Part shown: positions 8,513 through 16,306 of the stretch, in pieces
How positions within the stretch are numbered: the first letter of the stretch is position 1
How the letters are laid out: each line of letters opens with the position of its first letter
Assembly: GCF_009915155.1 (NCBI RefSeq)
Contig: NZ_JAABLM010000003.1
Span: 62,001 to 126,000, forward strand
Direction: 5' to 3'
Source of the DNA: Flavobacterium ichthyis
GTDB lineage: Bacteria; Bacteroidota; Bacteroidia; Flavobacteriales; Flavobacteriaceae
Length of the DNA: 64,000 nt
Made by a program: the position numbers and the translations under genes
The notes under the pieces: model-generated
What the model was told of the DNA's origin: nothing
Seen by the model: the letters and a program-made list of their open reading frames with translations, nothing else
The model's database searches: none

Positions 8513-8941
8513 ATGAAAAATTATATTACGTTTATATTGTTGATGTTAAACATAGTTTCTTTTGGGCAAAATGACAGCAAAAGAGAACAAATTAAGTCGT
8601 TAAAAACTGCTTTCATCACATCAGAATTATCGCTTACGTCTGATGAGTCGTCAAAATTTTGGCCTATTTACAATGCTTACGACAATGAGCAATTCGAACT
8701 TCGGCACAAAAAAATGCGACCTTTAGGAAAAAAATTGGCAAATGCTGACCAGCTTTCGGAAAAAGAAGCGCAAAATTTATTGAGCGAAATGCAGCAAATT
8801 GACGACGATTTGTACCAAAATAGAAAAAAATTGATGACAAATTTGAGGAATGTGATTAGCCCGCTAAAAATTTTAAAATTAAAAAAAGCAGAAGATGACT
8901 TTAACAGGAAACTGCTTCGTCAATATAAAAAGAAAGATTAA
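8513..8941 (+). CDS. Exported sensor-like protein of the ECF sigma operon
   Basis: A 142-residue protein starting at ATG 8513, four bases after the previous stop. It has a signal peptide (cleavage near SFGQ, residue 17) and a helical, charge-rich mature part with the pattern LTSDESSKFWPIYNAYDN...LRHKKMRPL, which resembles the Spy/CpxP-like sensor-of-ECF proteins annotated in flavobacteria. It probably acts in the periplasm and may tell the upstream membrane protein about envelope state. A long perfect hairpin follows at once. Confidence 0.6.
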   Translation: MKNYITFILLMLNIVSFGQNDSKREQIKSLKTAFITSELSLTSDESSKFWPIYNAYDNEQFELRHKKMRPLGKKLANADQLSEKEAQNLLSEMQQIDDDLYQNRKKLMTNLRNVISPLKILKLKKAEDDFNRKLLRQYKKKD

Positions 8942-8980
8942 AAAAGAAACCCGTTTCAAAGTTGAAACGGGTTTCTTTTT
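8941..8980. terminator. Bidirectional terminator, perfect 19-bp stem
   Basis: Arms 8941-8959 and 8962-8980 are perfect complements with a two-base loop, with A and T runs at the two ends. It serves both the sigma operon (+) and the nitroreductase gene (-), which converge here. Confidence 0.85.
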
Positions 8981-8982
8981 TT

Positions 8983-9582
8983 TTAGCGGATTTCTACAAT
9001 TGTTTCTCGACCAATTCTCGATTTTGGCCTAACATTAGGTTGGTTTGAATCATCATTATCTCTAGCTCCTAAAGCCACAGCTACTAAAGGCTGATAACCT
9101 TCTAAACCTAAAATTTGTTTGTATTTTTCGGGTTCAATCCCTTCCATTGGCGTAGAATCAATTTCCATGTTTGCGGTAGCACTTAATAATATTCCCAATG
9201 CAATGTAAACTTGACGCGACATCCAGATTTTAGCGTGTTCTTCGCCTAAAGGCTTGATAAAAGTTTTATAATAATTTAAAGCGCCTTCTGGTAAATTTTC
9301 GGCAACTTGTTTTTCGAATAGTTCTAAATCATCGATAACATTTAAGACTACCAAATGGCTTCCCTGATTGATTTTTTCTTTATTGAACATGGAAGCTTCG
9401 GCTAATGCTGCTTTTAAATTTTCATCGGAAATAATCACAAATTTCCAAGGTTGGCTGTTGATTGAAGATGGAGTTAAAAGCAGGATTTCTGCCAATTGAT
9501 CAATTTTTTCAGAGGGTATCTTCTTGGTTGCGTCATATTTTTTTGTGGTATATCGCAACTGCATTGATTGTAAAAAAGTCAT
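8983..9582 (-). CDS. NAD(P)H-dependent nitroreductase family oxidoreductase
   Basis: A 199-residue FMN-binding protein of the NfsB-like nitroreductase family. Visible features are the N-terminal RYTTKKYD segment (FMN phosphate binding), TPSSINSQPWKF near residue 36-48, and GIEPEKYKQILGLEGYQPLVAVALG near the C-terminus. Such enzymes reduce nitroaromatics, quinones or other electrophiles with NAD(P)H in the cytosol. It is divergent from an HxlR regulator with overlapping promoters, so its expression is very probably controlled by that protein. Confidence 0.88.
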   Translation of the reverse strand: MTFLQSMQLRYTTKKYDATKKIPSEKIDQLAEILLLTPSSINSQPWKFVIISDENLKAALAEASMFNKEKINQGSHLVVLNVIDDLELFEKQVAENLPEGALNYYKTFIKPLGEEHAKIWMSRQVYIALGILLSATANMEIDSTPMEGIEPEKYKQILGLEGYQPLVAVALGARDNDDSNQPNVRPKSRIGRETIVEIR

Positions 9583-9604
9583 TTTTTTAAAGTAATTTTA
9601 TTAA

Positions 9605-9674
9605 ACTATCATTTTTATAGTTGCAAAAGTAAGTATAGTTATTTACATTTGCAATAACGGTTAAAAATGATAGT
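9605..9674. promoter_or_regulatory. Operator pair and overlapping divergent promoters
   Basis: A perfect 12-base inverted repeat, actatcattttt (9605-9616) and aaaaatgatagt (9663-9674), flanks two face-to-face promoters. Forward: TTG 9621-9623, 20 bases, TACATTTG 9644-9651, for the HxlR gene. Reverse: TTG 9654-9652, 20 bases, TACTTTTG 9631-9624, for the nitroreductase. A dimeric regulator bound at these arms would cover both promoters. Confidence 0.7.
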
Positions 9675-9677
9675 ACA

Positions 9678-10034
9678 ATGTTTACAATAGATGATAAAAA
9701 TTTTCCATGTAGTACGAGCGTGACTATGCGATTTATTGGCGGTAAGTGGAAAGCCGTTATTTTAATACATTTGGCAAAAAAGACTCAAAGGTACAGCGAA
9801 TTGCGAAAGATGATTCCTACTATTACAGAACGAACTTTGAGTTTACAACTGAAACAATTGGAAGAAGATGGTTTAATTTTACGCCAAGTTTTTACAGAAA
9901 AACCACCATTGACGGTAGATTATAGTTTGACCGATTTTGGAAAATCATTGATCCCGGTTTTAAAAAGTATTGCCGAATGGGGGATTTTGGCACAAACTCA
10001 TTCTAATAAAATAAAAGAACTTCGAAGTAGTTAA
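9678..10034 (+). CDS. HxlR (DUF24) family transcriptional regulator
   Basis: A 118-residue winged-helix regulator. The core runs from about residue 17 (MRFIGGKWKAVILIHL) through RTLSLQLKQLEEDGLI (recognition helix) to YSLTDFGKSL. Its only cysteine is Cys11, in the N-terminal position that is redox- or electrophile-active in family members such as YodB, CatR and HypR of Bacillus subtilis. It is divergent from a nitroreductase gene, a pairing reminiscent of HypR and its nitroreductase target. A thiol-based switch responding to electrophiles or quinones is therefore a reasonable inference. Confidence 0.88.
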   Translation: MFTIDDKNFPCSTSVTMRFIGGKWKAVILIHLAKKTQRYSELRKMIPTITERTLSLQLKQLEEDGLILRQVFTEKPPLTVDYSLTDFGKSLIPVLKSIAEWGILAQTHSNKIKELRSS

Positions 10035-10078
10035 ATGTGTAGCAGTTGAATTAACTTTGTCCTATAAAATAAAAATAA

Positions 10079-10468
10079 ATGTTTACTATTCTACAAATTA
10101 AAGACGCACATTCAAAGGTTAAATCCGGGGCAGATTTTCCGGCATACGTTCGGGAAATAAAAAATTTGGGCGTTACGGGTTACCAATATTTTGTTACTGA
10201 TGGTCGTTCGGAATATTTTGGAACAAATGATTATCAGCAAGTTGGGGAAGCAAAATATGATGTGCTAAAAATTTCGGAAATCACTAATTCTGAACAATTT
10301 AAAGCAGATTTAAAATTACATCAACAAGGTAATACTGATTTCATCACGTTTTGTAATGATTGTGCAAAGTCAGGTATTGAAAAATGGGTACTTGACTTAA
10401 ACGAAATGACTTGCACTTATTTTGACTCGCAAAAAAATACTATTTTAGTAGAAAATATTCCACAGTAA
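10079..10468 (+). CDS. DUF1398 family protein
   Basis: A 129-residue cytosolic protein matching the DUF1398 (YbcV-like) family: AHSKVKSGADFPAYVREIK at the N-terminus, GVTGYQYFVTDGRSEYFG in the middle, and SGIEKWVLDLNEMTCTYFD near the end. The family has no established function. It starts 45 bases after the HxlR gene in the same direction and may be on the same transcript. No signal peptide or membrane segment is present. Confidence 0.75.
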   Translation: MFTILQIKDAHSKVKSGADFPAYVREIKNLGVTGYQYFVTDGRSEYFGTNDYQQVGEAKYDVLKISEITNSEQFKADLKLHQQGNTDFITFCNDCAKSGIEKWVLDLNEMTCTYFDSQKNTILVENIPQ

Positions 10469-10483
10469 ATTTATCTTTTGCCC

Positions 10484-11041
10484 ATGAAAAAACAACTTTC
10501 TTCATCAGAAACCAATGATTTGTTAGCTGTTTTATACGAAAGATTTCAGGAAAATATGGATCGTCATCCTAGAATAAATTGGGATGATATTGTTACAAAA
10601 TTGAAAGCAAATCCTGAAAAATTATGGTCATTATTTCAAATGGAAATTTCGGGAGGCGAACCAGATTTAGTGGTTTTAGATGCTAACGCAAATGATTATT
10701 TTTTTGTGGATTGTTCCGCCGAAACTCCAAAAAATAGAAGAAGTTGTTGTTTTGACCAAAAAGCACTCGACGGGAGAAAACTCAATAAGCCAGCCACAAA
10801 TGCGATGGAAATGGCGAAGCAAATGGGAATTGAAATTTTAGATGAAGAGCAATATCGAATACTTCAAAATTTAGGGAAATTTGATTTAAAAACCTCAAGC
10901 TGGATTGCCACTCCTGAAAATATAAGAAAATTAGGTGGTGCCCTTTTCTGTGACAGGCGTTATGATTCAGTTTTTACGTACCACAACGGTGCAGATTCTT
11001 ATTATGCTGCACGAGGTTTTAGAGGCATTCTAAAAATATAA
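10484..11041 (+). CDS. DUF4256 family protein
   Basis: A 185-residue protein of the DUF4256 family, recognised from RFQENMDRHPRINW, MEISGGEPDLV, FVDCSAETPKNRRS and the C-terminal YHNGADSYYAARGFRG. The function is not established. The ATG at 10484 is preferred to a TTG six bases upstream. It follows the DUF1398 gene by 16 bases, probably in one operon. A 201-base gap follows, ending in the promoter of the TonB receptor gene. Confidence 0.78.
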   Translation: MKKQLSSSETNDLLAVLYERFQENMDRHPRINWDDIVTKLKANPEKLWSLFQMEISGGEPDLVVLDANANDYFFVDCSAETPKNRRSCCFDQKALDGRKLNKPATNAMEMAKQMGIEILDEEQYRILQNLGKFDLKTSSWIATPENIRKLGGALFCDRRYDSVFTYHNGADSYYAARGFRGILKI

Positions 11042-11172
11042 TTTAATTTAGACTATTTTTAAATAGTTTTCTGTTTTTCGAGACTTAGTTTTAAAATTTT
11101 AAATTAAAACTTTAAAAATTCAATTGAATTCATAAATCGCATTTTTTAATTTATATTTATTCTAAATAAACT

Positions 11173-11202
11173 TTGACTGAATTTGGTTTAACAATACCTT
11201 TG
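11173..11202 (+). promoter_or_regulatory. Promoter of the TonB receptor operon
   Basis: TTG at 11173-11175, a 19-base spacer, TACCTTTG at 11195-11202: a full consensus match 40 bases before the ATG at 11243. I see no Fur-box-like palindrome that I could defend. Confidence 0.6.
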
Positions 11203-11242
11203 CAAAAAAAAACAAAACCCTTGTTAAACCAATTTATCTCAA

Positions 11243-13660
11243 ATGAGTAAGCAATTTAAATTAGTACTAATCGCAGTCTTTTATAGTGTTATTCTTACAG
11301 CCCAAAATACGGGTACAGTTATTGGAAAAATTACTGATTCCGAAAATTTTCCTCTCGAAAAAGTTCAAGTTACTTTAATTTCGCCCAAGTACGTTACGCA
11401 AACGAACGCTAATGGCGAATTTGAGTTCAAAAATATTACTACTGGAAACTACTTTATACGCTTTTCCATCTTAGGGTATAAATCTAAAGAAGTTAGTATC
11501 AGCGTATTTGAAAATCAAACTACGGAAATCCCAACCGAAAAACTGCTTTCAAACAGCGAACAATTAAACGAAATTTTTATTGAAACGTATTATAACAGAT
11601 ACACAAAAACAGAAAGTGAATATGTTTCTAGAATGCCGATAAAGAATTTAGAAAATGCATCGGTTTATAATGTTGTAACTAAAGAATTGATGAAAGATCA
11701 ATTAATTACAAGTCAAGATGAAGCATTAAAAAATGTTCCGGGATTGTATCAAATTTGGGCAGCAACAGGAAGAACAGGAGACGGCGGATCTTTATTTGCT
11801 TCGCGAGGATTCGTCACTCAAAGTTTATTGAGAAACGGAATAGCAGGAAAAATTACCAATAATGTTGATGCCTCAAATTTAGAAAGGTTAGAAGCCATTA
11901 AAGGCCCGTCTGCCACACTTTTTGGAAGTCTTTTAACTTCTTATGGTGGATTAATAAACCGCGTTACTAAAAAACCTCACGAAAATTTTGGTGGAGAAAT
12001 TTCATATCAAGCGGGAAGCTACGGGTTAAACCGCATTACTGCCGATGTAAACACAGCGTTGAATAGTGATCAAACAGCGTTGCTTCGCGTAAATGGCGCA
12101 TATAATAACAGTAATACATTTCAAGATTTTGGAAAAACAAGAAGTTTTTTTGTCGCACCTTCTTTTATATATAAAGTAAACGACAGATTTACCTTATCAA
12201 TTGATGCTGAACTTTCAAATGTAGATGCCTCATCAATGCCATTGGTTTATTTGCATTGGGGACAAACTCCAAGTACTTTAGGTCTTTCAAATGCAAGCGA
12301 AATTCAAATGGATTGGAAACGTTCATTTACTGGTGGAGAATTTATGATGAATACTAAAACCGCTAATGTTTTTGCGCAAGCAGATTATATAATAAACGAT
12401 AATTGGAAATCGAGCACGGTTTTTAGTACCAGTTCGAATCAATCTTTTGGTCCACAAACATGGTTTTATTTATTGCCGAATAATACCATGGAAAGAAATG
12501 TTTGGAATATCGATGGAAGAGACAACATTGTAGAATTTCAACAAAATTTTAATGGCGAATTTAATGTCCTTGGTTTAAAAAACAGGTTTCTTGCAGGAGG
12601 AGATATTTATAGATTAGAAACCAAAGCGGCAATTGGATATTTACCTACTTTTTGGACATTTGACACCATCAACTATTCTGGTGAGGTACCTAATTATTAT
12701 GATTTTAACCCTACAAATGCCGAAGCACTTTTCGCTCAAGGAACCCAAGCCATCACTCACAGTTCTTTAACAACTTATAGTGCTTATTTGGCCGATGTTA
12801 TTAATGTAACAGAAAATATTTTGCTTTCGGCGGCATTGCGCTTTGATCATTTTGAAAACCATGGTATTTATAATCCAACTAATAATACTACGAGTGGAGC
12901 ATTTTCACAAAATGCGCTTTCTCCAAAATTTGGGGCTGTAATCCAAGTATTAAAAGATCAAATTTCATTATTTGGAAATTACCAAAACAGTTTTAAAAAT
13001 GTAATGAATACAAATCCAGGAGCTACTGAAACTTTTAAACCCGAAACAGCAAACCAGTTTGAAGCAGGTGTAAAAATTAATGCATTTAACAACCGTTTGA
13101 GTGCCTCGTTAAGTTATTATAACATCAACGTTGAAAATATTGTTCGCGCTTCAACAGCTCCAGGAATTAACGTTCAAGATGGCAATCAAACCAGCAAAGG
13201 TTTTGAAGCAGAAATAACTTCTAACCCAATTCCTGGATTAAACTTTATTTTTGGTTTTGCACACAACAACAGCAAATTGAACAAGGTAAACGACCAAAGA
13301 GTTCAAGGACTTCGACCAGAAACTGCAGGACCCGAAAATATGATTAATTATTGGGTAAACTACAGTTTACAAGATACATCACTAAGAGGTTTAGGATTTG
13401 GATTTGGCGGAAATTACGGCAGTAAAAATTATGTTTATAACCAAAATCCTTCGGCCGATGGAAATCCTGCAAATGTAGAAACCTATTATTTACCTGAATA
13501 TTTTGTAATGAATGCAGCACTTTATTATGACCAGCCAAAATACAGATTTTCATTTAAAGTAAATAACTTAACAGATGAATTATATTTCAATGGCGGTTAT
13601 ACTACTACTAACGTACAGGCTCCAAGAACATTTATGGGAAGCGTGGCTTACAAATTTTAA
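11243..13660 (+). CDS. TonB-dependent siderophore receptor
   Basis: An 805-residue outer-membrane receptor. A signal peptide (about 1-20) is followed by a carboxypeptidase-like regulatory domain at about 23-100 (GTVIGKITDSENFPLEKVQV), a plug domain at about 125-240 (ASRGFVTQSLLRNGI, ERLEAIKGPSATLFG) and a beta-barrel ending in Phe (FMGSVAYKF). The RGF and ERIEVIKGP-type plug motifs are those of FhuA-like ferric siderophore receptors. It takes up a ferric chelate using TonB energy. Its stop overlaps the start of the PepSY membrane protein gene, consistent with an iron-acquisition operon. Confidence 0.9.
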   Translation: MSKQFKLVLIAVFYSVILTAQNTGTVIGKITDSENFPLEKVQVTLISPKYVTQTNANGEFEFKNITTGNYFIRFSILGYKSKEVSISVFENQTTEIPTEKLLSNSEQLNEIFIETYYNRYTKTESEYVSRMPIKNLENASVYNVVTKELMKDQLITSQDEALKNVPGLYQIWAATGRTGDGGSLFASRGFVTQSLLRNGIAGKITNNVDASNLERLEAIKGPSATLFGSLLTSYGGLINRVTKKPHENFGGEISYQAGSYGLNRITADVNTALNSDQTALLRVNGAYNNSNTFQDFGKTRSFFVAPSFIYKVNDRFTLSIDAELSNVDASSMPLVYLHWGQTPSTLGLSNASEIQMDWKRSFTGGEFMMNTKTANVFAQADYIINDNWKSSTVFSTSSNQSFGPQTWFYLLPNNTMERNVWNIDGRDNIVEFQQNFNGEFNVLGLKNRFLAGGDIYRLETKAAIGYLPTFWTFDTINYSGEVPNYYDFNPTNAEALFAQGTQAITHSSLTTYSAYLADVINVTENILLSAALRFDHFENHGIYNPTNNTTSGAFSQNALSPKFGAVIQVLKDQISLFGNYQNSFKNVMNTNPGATETFKPETANQFEAGVKINAFNNRLSASLSYYNINVENIVRASTAPGINVQDGNQTSKGFEAEITSNPIPGLNFIFGFAHNNSKLNKVNDQRVQGLRPETAGPENMINYWVNYSLQDTSLRGLGFGFGGNYGSKNYVYNQNPSADGNPANVETYYLPEYFVMNAALYYDQPKYRFSFKVNNLTDELYFNGGYTTTNVQAPRTFMGSVAYKF

Positions 13661-14763
13661 TGAGTTTTAAAAAAAATATTCGTTTTTTACACAAATGGCT
13701 CGGATTACTTTCCGGGCTTATTGTGTTTATTGTGAGTATAACAGGTTGTATTTATTGTTTTCACGATGAAATAAAAGATGCCACAAGATCTTATCGGAAA
13801 GTATCAATAGAAGTCCATGATTATGTGCCTCCTTCCTATCTGCAGCAAAAAACAAAAAAATTATTCTCTGGTGCCACTACAGAAATGGTAATTTTTTATG
13901 GAAAAGATAGATCTGCAATTGTCTATGGAAGTTTAAATCATAGGTCTTACCGCTTTTATTACAATCCTTACTCTGGAGTATTTTTAGGCGAAGAAGATGT
14001 TGAAAAAGACTTTTTTACTATTATTGAAAATATTCATATGCATCTTCTATTTCCACCCGAAATTGGGAAACAAGTGGTAGGAATCTCCACGATAATTTTC
14101 ATCGTTATGCTTATTTCGGGAATTATTTTATGGTGGCCAAAGAAGAAAAAAGATTTCAAAAACCGCTTTAAAATTAAATGGAGTGCTAAATGGAGACGTG
14201 TTAATTATGATTGGCATAATGTTACCGGATTTTACATTTCAGTCGTAGCTTTTGTAATAGCAGTTACTGGTCTTTCATTTTCATACCATTGGGTTCACGA
14301 CGGACTGTATTATGTAGGTAATTTAGGTCAAAATTATCCGAACGAAAATGTGGCAATAAGAATTACGCCAGCTGTTGCTTCGGTAAAAGCACCGGTAGAT
14401 TTAGCATTACAAACAGCGATGAACATTAAACCTGAAGATGAAATGTTTTTTGTTTGGGAACAAGGAAACAAAAATCCTATTATCACCGGATCATATCCAA
14501 AAGCGTGGCATTTTGATCACCAAACGAACTTATCATTTCACCCTACTTCTGGTCAATTACTTCAGCAAAATCTTTACGAAAATAAAAGCGCCGGAATGAA
14601 ATTACAAGAGATGAATTATGGACTTCATACCGGCCAATATTTTGGTTTGACTGGAAAAATACTCGCTTTTATTGCAAGTTTTTTTGTGGCACTTTTACCA
14701 ATTACTGGGTTCGTAATTTTATACGGACGAAAAAACAAAAAACTCAAAAAAAACCAAAAATAA
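13660..14763 (+). CDS. PepSY-associated membrane protein (siderophore operon)
   Basis: A 367-residue PepSY_TM family protein with four membrane helices (about residues 13-35, 145-165, 193-215 and 330-352) and two periplasmic PepSY-like regions. Conserved features include FLHKWLGLLSGLIVF, IHMHLLFPPEIGK, YDWHNVTGFY and LHTGQYFGLTGK. Histidines near the helix ends could bind heme. Relatives sit beside TonB-siderophore receptors, and some are proposed to reduce ferric siderophores. The start overlaps the receptor stop (TAATG), so translation is coupled. Confidence 0.85.
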   Translation: MSFKKNIRFLHKWLGLLSGLIVFIVSITGCIYCFHDEIKDATRSYRKVSIEVHDYVPPSYLQQKTKKLFSGATTEMVIFYGKDRSAIVYGSLNHRSYRFYYNPYSGVFLGEEDVEKDFFTIIENIHMHLLFPPEIGKQVVGISTIIFIVMLISGIILWWPKKKKDFKNRFKIKWSAKWRRVNYDWHNVTGFYISVVAFVIAVTGLSFSYHWVHDGLYYVGNLGQNYPNENVAIRITPAVASVKAPVDLALQTAMNIKPEDEMFFVWEQGNKNPIITGSYPKAWHFDHQTNLSFHPTSGQLLQQNLYENKSAGMKLQEMNYGLHTGQYFGLTGKILAFIASFFVALLPITGFVILYGRKNKKLKKNQK

Positions 14764-14862
14764 ACTTTTCTCTTGTATAATGAGTGTTTACATTCATCAA
14801 ACATTCAAATAAGACCAAACGTTTTCTTATCCCAACAAATTAATTATCAATTAGTTGATCAT

Positions 14863-14870
14863 TATTTTTG
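14863..14870 (+). promoter_or_regulatory. Candidate -7 element (TATTTTTG)
   Basis: TAnnTTTG match about 90 bases before the ATG at 14961. The 197-base gap 14764-14960 contains nothing else that I can support as a gene. Confidence 0.35.
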
Positions 14871-14960
14871 TATGACATTTGATTTTGGCACAGATATTGG
14901 TTTTAGACTATCAAACGATCGCTTTAGACCATTACAAAAAATCTCAAAAACTTAGAAATC

Positions 14961-16184
14961 ATGAAAACCAAATATACTTTTTTAGCACTATTACTTGCAT
15001 TTTTTACAATACACGCTCAAGATAGAACTACGGTTACTGCAAACAGTACAGATATTAGTGACAATCTTGATTTAAGAGCAGTTGCCTCAATTTTTGGAGA
15101 TTCGAGAGATTTAGCTGATTTTGAGCAACGCTTGAATGACCCTAAAATGCAAATTTCAAACCTTGATTTAAATGGCGATAACCGAGTTGATTATTTACGA
15201 GTAATTGAAGCAACTGAAAATGGTTTGCATCTCATTATCATCCAATCGGTTTTAGAACGCGATGTGTTTCAGGATGTGGCTACAATTGAGGTGGAAAGAG
15301 ACCGCAATAACAATGTTCAAGTACAAGTCGTTGGGGATGTTTTTATGTACGGAAACAATTACATCTATGAGCCGGTTTATGTAACAAGACCTGCTATTTT
15401 CAACATTTTTTGGACCAATTATTACCGTCCCTATGTTTCACCTTGGTATTGGGATTATTATCCAACTTATTATTATGCTTGGAATCCATATCCAATTTTT
15501 AGATACAGAAGAAATGTTCACGTTCATATCAATGTTCACAACCATTACAACTATGTTGACGTTAGAAGGAGTACACGAGCGGTTGCCTTGCACCAAACGA
15601 GAAGAAGTGATGGCTATGCGGTTAGAAATCCGCAACGATCTTTTGTAAACCGAAATACGAATGTAACTAACAGATACGAATTAGACAGAAATAGAAACAC
15701 TCTAACAAACGGAACCAGAACTGCTGAGTCGCAATCTGTAAGAGCCACCGGAACAAGAGGTTCATCAACTAGAAATACAGCGATAATCAACAACGAAACA
15801 AGTACTACGAGAAACGTAGAAACTAAAGCCGTTAGAAACAATTCTGGACGAAACAATTCTGGACGAAACAATTCTGGACGAAATAATTCTTTAACTACGG
15901 AAAAAGCCACTCGCGTAAATAGGGATAGTAGTAACGAAAATTCTATGATTAGAAGCAATAATACTAATCTTACAAGAAATACAGGTAACGACCGTGTAGA
16001 AGCTACATCAAGAAAAGCAGCGACAAGAACTACGCAACCAAATGTAACTCCAAGAACACAACGTAATCAGCCCGCAAGAAGTAATATAAGTAGATCAGCT
16101 CAAAACAATCAACGTGCTACTATTCCAAGCCAATCTCGAGGAAATTCTTCAAGAGAAAATAGTACTTCAGGTTCACGACGATAG
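14961..16184 (+). CDS. Exported protein with Tyr/Trp/His-rich core and Arg/Asn/Ser-rich tail
   Basis: A 407-residue exported protein (signal peptide to about residue 19, HAQD). Residues about 30-125 form a conserved-looking domain (DLRAVASIFGDSRDLADFE, LDLNGDNRVDYLRV with an EF-hand-like acidic loop). Residues about 135-200 are extremely rich in Tyr, Trp and Pro and then His (HVHINVHNHYNYV). The rest is a basic, low-complexity Arg/Asn/Thr/Ser tail with an NNSGR repeat. Similar proteins occur in Bacteroidota, but I know of no function. The tail is probably disordered and may bind acidic polymers, which is inference. A terminator follows at 16203-16234. Confidence 0.7.
   Translation: MKTKYTFLALLLAFFTIHAQDRTTVTANSTDISDNLDLRAVASIFGDSRDLADFEQRLNDPKMQISNLDLNGDNRVDYLRVIEATENGLHLIIIQSVLERDVFQDVATIEVERDRNNNVQVQVVGDVFMYGNNYIYEPVYVTRPAIFNIFWTNYYRPYVSPWYWDYYPTYYYAWNPYPIFRYRRNVHVHINVHNHYNYVDVRRSTRAVALHQTRRSDGYAVRNPQRSFVNRNTNVTNRYELDRNRNTLTNGTRTAESQSVRATGTRGSSTRNTAIINNETSTTRNVETKAVRNNSGRNNSGRNNSGRNNSLTTEKATRVNRDSSNENSMIRSNNTNLTRNTGNDRVEATSRKAATRTTQPNVTPRTQRNQPARSNISRSAQNNQRATIPSQSRGNSSRENSTSGSRR
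15836..15890 (+). repeat. 15-bp in-frame tandem repeat
   Basis: The unit aaacaattctggacg occurs three times exactly (15836-15880) plus a partial fourth with one change (15881-15890). It encodes NNSGR repeats in the tail of the exported protein and is short enough to vary in copy number by slippage. Confidence 0.85.
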
Positions 16185-16202
16185 TAAACCAACATGTAAA
16201 AG

Positions 16203-16234
16203 AAAAGGCGTTTTTGGAAAAAAAAACGCCTTTT
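16203..16234 (+). terminator. Rho-independent terminator
   Basis: Stem aaaaggcgttttt (16203-16215) with aaaaacgcctttt (16222-16234), followed by a T run, 18 bases after the stop of the exported protein gene. Confidence 0.8.
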
Positions 16235-16280
16235 TTGCTTAGCTGCTTTTTACAGCAATAAATTCTGCCAAAAAATGTAA

Positions 16281-16288
16281 TACCTTTG
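16281..16288 (+). promoter_or_regulatory. Candidate -7 element (TACCTTTG)
   Basis: TAnnTTTG match 18 bases before the ATG at 16307; likely promoter of the RsmB-type gene. Confidence 0.45.
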
Positions 16289-16306
16289 CAGTTCAATTAA
16301 TTTAGA

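Noticed and set aside
14773-14955. A 60-codon open frame between the PepSY gene and the Tyr/His-rich protein gene.
   Set aside because: Composition is not protein-like, it overlaps the likely promoter region of the next gene, and no ribosome-binding or family feature supports it.
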